NCBI GenBank assembly: GCA_963824805.1
Contig: CAWGQZ010000072.1
Span: forward strand, 1-64,000
From: DATBAT01 sp963824805
Lineage (GTDB): Bacteria; Acidobacteriota; Terriglobia; Terriglobales; Acidobacteriaceae
Reading direction: 5' to 3'
DNA: 64,000 bases
Shown here: one piece after another, positions 61,973 through 64,000 of the stretch
How positions within the stretch are numbered: the first letter of the stretch is position 1
How the letters are laid out: every line of letters begins with the position of its first letter
Translations under genes and position numbers: made by a program
The notes under the pieces: model-generated
What the model was told of the DNA's origin: nothing
Databases searched by the model: none
Seen by the model: only the letters and a program-made list of their open reading frames with translations

Positions 61973-62534
61973 CGTTTCTCCCCAAGGTATTCAGGAATTT
62001 TCCCGCGAAGAGAGAATCATGCTGCTCGACCTTGCGCACCGGTCGATCGACGCAGCCATCGTCGCATGCGAATTGCCGCTTGAGCCGTCCACTCCCCACT
62101 TGGCCGAGCCGCGGGGAGTCTTTACCACTCTTTACTATCGAACCCGCCTGCGGGGCTGCGTCGGACAGGTGTTCCCCCAGGCGTCCGTTTATCGCGCTGT
62201 GGCAGAAACGGCACGGGCCGCGGCGTTTGAGGACAACCGGTTCTATCCGGTAACTGCCGCCGAAGCGCAGGAGTTGGAAATTTCGTTAAGCATCTTGTCG
62301 ACGTTGAAGCCCATCCGGCCGGAACAAATAGAGGTCGGGGTCCATGGTTTGTTAATAAGCTTGGCAGGAAGGCGCGGTCTGTTGCTGCCGCAGGTGCCGC
62401 TTGAACACAAATGGGACCGGGTGCAATACCTCGAACAGGCTTGCAGGAAAGCCGGGCTTCCCAATGATGCATGGCACTCCGGGGCCAAGTTGGAAGCCTT
62501 CACCGCCGAAGTCTTCGGCGATGGCGAAATGTAG
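61956..62534 (+). CDS. AMMECR1 domain protein
   Basis: 192 residues with the AMMECR1 fold: FTTLYYRTRLRGCVGQVFPQ (LRGC motif), YRAVAETARAAAFEDNRFYP, ISLSILSTLKPIRPEQIEVG and GRRGLLLPQVPLEHKWDRVQ. In bacteria the domain often pairs with Memo and a radical SAM protein (AmmeMemoRadiSam); those partners are not present here. The protein's biochemical role is unknown. It overlaps the pgsA 3' end by 17 bases in another frame, a tight and unusual pairing. Confidence 0.85.
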   Translation: MCPQPDVSPQGIQEFSREERIMLLDLAHRSIDAAIVACELPLEPSTPHLAEPRGVFTTLYYRTRLRGCVGQVFPQASVYRAVAETARAAAFEDNRFYPVTAAEAQELEISLSILSTLKPIRPEQIEVGVHGLLISLAGRRGLLLPQVPLEHKWDRVQYLEQACRKAGLPNDAWHSGAKLEAFTAEVFGDGEM

Positions 62535-62700
62535 CGCGAACACACCTGTCCCAGCAAATGCAGGAATCGTTAAGCCCTACGGGTTCCCTTAAATGAACCT
62601 TCGTCTGCTTCGTGGTAATTGGTTTTTGCCAAAAATCAGACAACCACGATCGAACCATGGAAGACACAGGCCTCTTCAGCTACAATCTCGCCCAACTCCC

Positions 62701-64000
62701 ATGAACCGGCGCACTTTTCTCAAAGCAGGAACACTCGCGGCCTGCGCCGCATTTGCTGACTCTCGCACTGCGGTTGCCGCTGACACGGAAATAGAAATAT
62801 TAACCGCCGAACCCGGCGCGCTCATCAGCCCGCATATCTACGGACACTTCATCGAGCACCTGGGCGGCGTTATCTACGATGGTGTCTGGGTAGGCCGGGA
62901 TTCGAAGATCCCTAACGTAGATGGAATCCGCAAGCAGTTTGTCGACGACATGAAGCGGATTGGCGCTCCCAATCTTCGTTGGCCCGGTGGCTGCTTCGCC
63001 GACGGATACCACTGGCGCGATGGCATCGGCAAGTCCCGCGCGCGTCCGCGTACATACAACTTCTGGCAAAGCCGCATGCCCGCCGGCCTCGACGCCACCG
63101 AGAGCAATCAGTTTGGTATTCACGAATTCATGCATCTCTGCCGCCTGGTCGGAGCCGAACCCTACGTTGCCGCCAATGTAGGATCCGGCACGCCCAAGGA
63201 ATTCCACGATTGGGTTTCGTATTGCAACGCGCCTGCAGGAACCGTCAGCCTTGCCGATGAGCGCGCCACCAATGGCGACAAAGACCCGTTCGGAATTCGC
63301 TACTGGGGCGTCGGTAATGAGTCCTGGGGATGCGGTGGAACTATGCGGCCCGGAGAATACGCCGCTAAATACCGTGAGTTTGTGACCCAATTCCCGGTAT
63401 ACAAAGACCCCTTTCTGGTAGCGACCGGCCCGCGCGGCCACTCCGCCGACGGCGACATTGGCTGGACGACAGGGTTCTTCGAGGGCATGCGCGGGGCCAC
63501 GCCCCCTCCCGGATTCTCACTCCACTTTTACACCGACCTGCGGCCCACTCCGCTAAAAGCGGGAAGTTTCGATGCACGCGAATGGTACGAAGTTCTGCTC
63601 CGCGGTGTGCGGCTGAACAAGGTGATTGAAGACCATTGGAATGAGATGGGAAAGTTCGATGCCGCCCATCGCACCAAACTGATAGTCGACGAGTGGGGAG
63701 TGTGGTACGCGCCAGGCTCCGAGATCACTCCCGCCTATATTCTGAGCGAGACCATCACGTTGCGTGATGCTATTCACACGGGCCTGACCTTCGATATTTT
63801 CAACCGGCATGCCGACAAGATTGCCATGGCCAATGTGGCGCAGACGGTCAATTGCATTCACTCGCTCTTCCTGGCCCAGGGGGACAAATTCGTACGCACC
63901 CCGGTGTACCACGTGTTTGACATGTATCGGTCTCATATGGGCGCCCGGCAGGTCCCGGTGCGTCATCGTGTTCCGGACTTAAACGTTCCGGCGATGGCTG
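62701..64000 (+). CDS. Alpha-L-arabinofuranosidase, GH51 (3' end outside window)
   Basis: The frame is open from the ATG at 62701 to the window end, giving 433 visible residues of about 500 expected. A Tat-like signal (NRRTFLKAGTLAACAAFA) begins it. GH51 landmarks are ISPHIYGHFIEHLGGVIYDG, LRWPGGCFADGYHWRDGIG, the acid/base Glu in GIRYWGVGNESWGCGG, and the nucleophile Glu in LIVDEWGVWY. It should remove arabinose side chains from arabinoxylan, arabinan or pectin. The signal implies export, unlike many cytoplasmic GH51 enzymes. It is monocistronic as far as seen. Confidence 0.9.
   Translation, partial: MNRRTFLKAGTLAACAAFADSRTAVAADTEIEILTAEPGALISPHIYGHFIEHLGGVIYDGVWVGRDSKIPNVDGIRKQFVDDMKRIGAPNLRWPGGCFADGYHWRDGIGKSRARPRTYNFWQSRMPAGLDATESNQFGIHEFMHLCRLVGAEPYVAANVGSGTPKEFHDWVSYCNAPAGTVSLADERATNGDKDPFGIRYWGVGNESWGCGGTMRPGEYAAKYREFVTQFPVYKDPFLVATGPRGHSADGDIGWTTGFFEGMRGATPPPGFSLHFYTDLRPTPLKAGSFDAREWYEVLLRGVRLNKVIEDHWNEMGKFDAAHRTKLIVDEWGVWYAPGSEITPAYILSETITLRDAIHTGLTFDIFNRHADKIAMANVAQTVNCIHSLFLAQGDKFVRTPVYHVFDMYRSHMGARQVPVRHRVPDLNVPAMA

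Noticed and set aside
1..64000. tRNA, rRNA or CRISPR features
   Set aside because: No cloverleaf-like, rRNA-like or regularly spaced direct-repeat sequence was seen by eye. A tRNAscan or CRISPR search would settle it.

Overview
The window reads as chromosomal DNA of an Acidobacteriota member (Koribacter/Sulfotelmatobacter-like Terriglobia). This is inferred from the gene content: a PadR regulator overlapping a duplicated-domain ABC permease of the acidobacterial 'ADOP' type, a CRTAC1/UnbV-type FG-GAP protein, DUF1800, DUF1080 with a Gfo/Idh/MocA protein, a remnant of an Oar-like TonB-dependent receptor, and many glycoside hydrolases. I see no tRNA, rRNA, CRISPR array, phage or transposase gene.

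Layout. 0-8 kb: a truncated GH2 glycosidase divergent from an enolase-superfamily sugar-acid dehydratase, an FG-GAP protein, an aminotransferase, a DUF92 protein and a DUF1800 protein. 8-17 kb: GAF/HD-GYP c-di-GMP phosphodiesterase, double-domain ThyX, PadR/ADOP pair, membrane protein, TlpA-like thioredoxin, PurM. 17-31 kb: a decayed glycosyltransferase fragment between two strong terminators, OmpA-like porin, NtrC-type regulator plus kinase, TPR and lipoprotein genes, a GH3 enzyme, and a hybrid PAS kinase. 31.6-36.4 kb: a signalling block with a receiver-TonB fusion followed by kinase, OmpR regulator and ECF sigma factor. 36.5-40.3 kb: trehalose synthase, a glycosyltransferase and an MscS-type membrane protein, probably an osmoprotection operon. 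40-48 kb: RecQ, DksA-like protein, M28 peptidase, an orphan GvpL/F, and fused AroD-AroE. 48-57 kb: secreted proteins, DUF2071, DUF1080 and Gfo/Idh/MocA genes, an S41-family protein lacking its catalytic residues, a class A PBP and MarC. 57-64 kb: TrpE, metallo-hydrolase, glutamate dehydrogenase, PgsA, AMMECR1 and a truncated GH51 arabinofuranosidase.

Two themes cut across the window. First, many reading frames break at one-base differences, mostly in short homopolymers, while both halves remain clear homologues of single proteins (FG-GAP protein, DUF1800, zinc-ribbon protein, a secreted protein, hybrid kinase, Gfo/Idh/MocA, PBP1A and others). This looks more like sequencing or assembly error than mass pseudogenisation. 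Second, the intergenic spaces hold several families of palindromic elements. These include about nine copies of a GC-rich hairpin (some forming terminators), three longer terminal-inverted-repeat elements, and a pair of 18-bp TTCGG-N8-CCGAA operators that may tie the GH2/dehydratase promoter to the FG-GAP gene.

The strongest candidates for new biology are the receiver-TonB fusion beside the kinase/regulator/ECF-sigma operon, the catalytically dead S41 protein, the glycosyltransferase without a DxD motif in the trehalose operon, the shared palindromic operator, and the hairpin repeat family.
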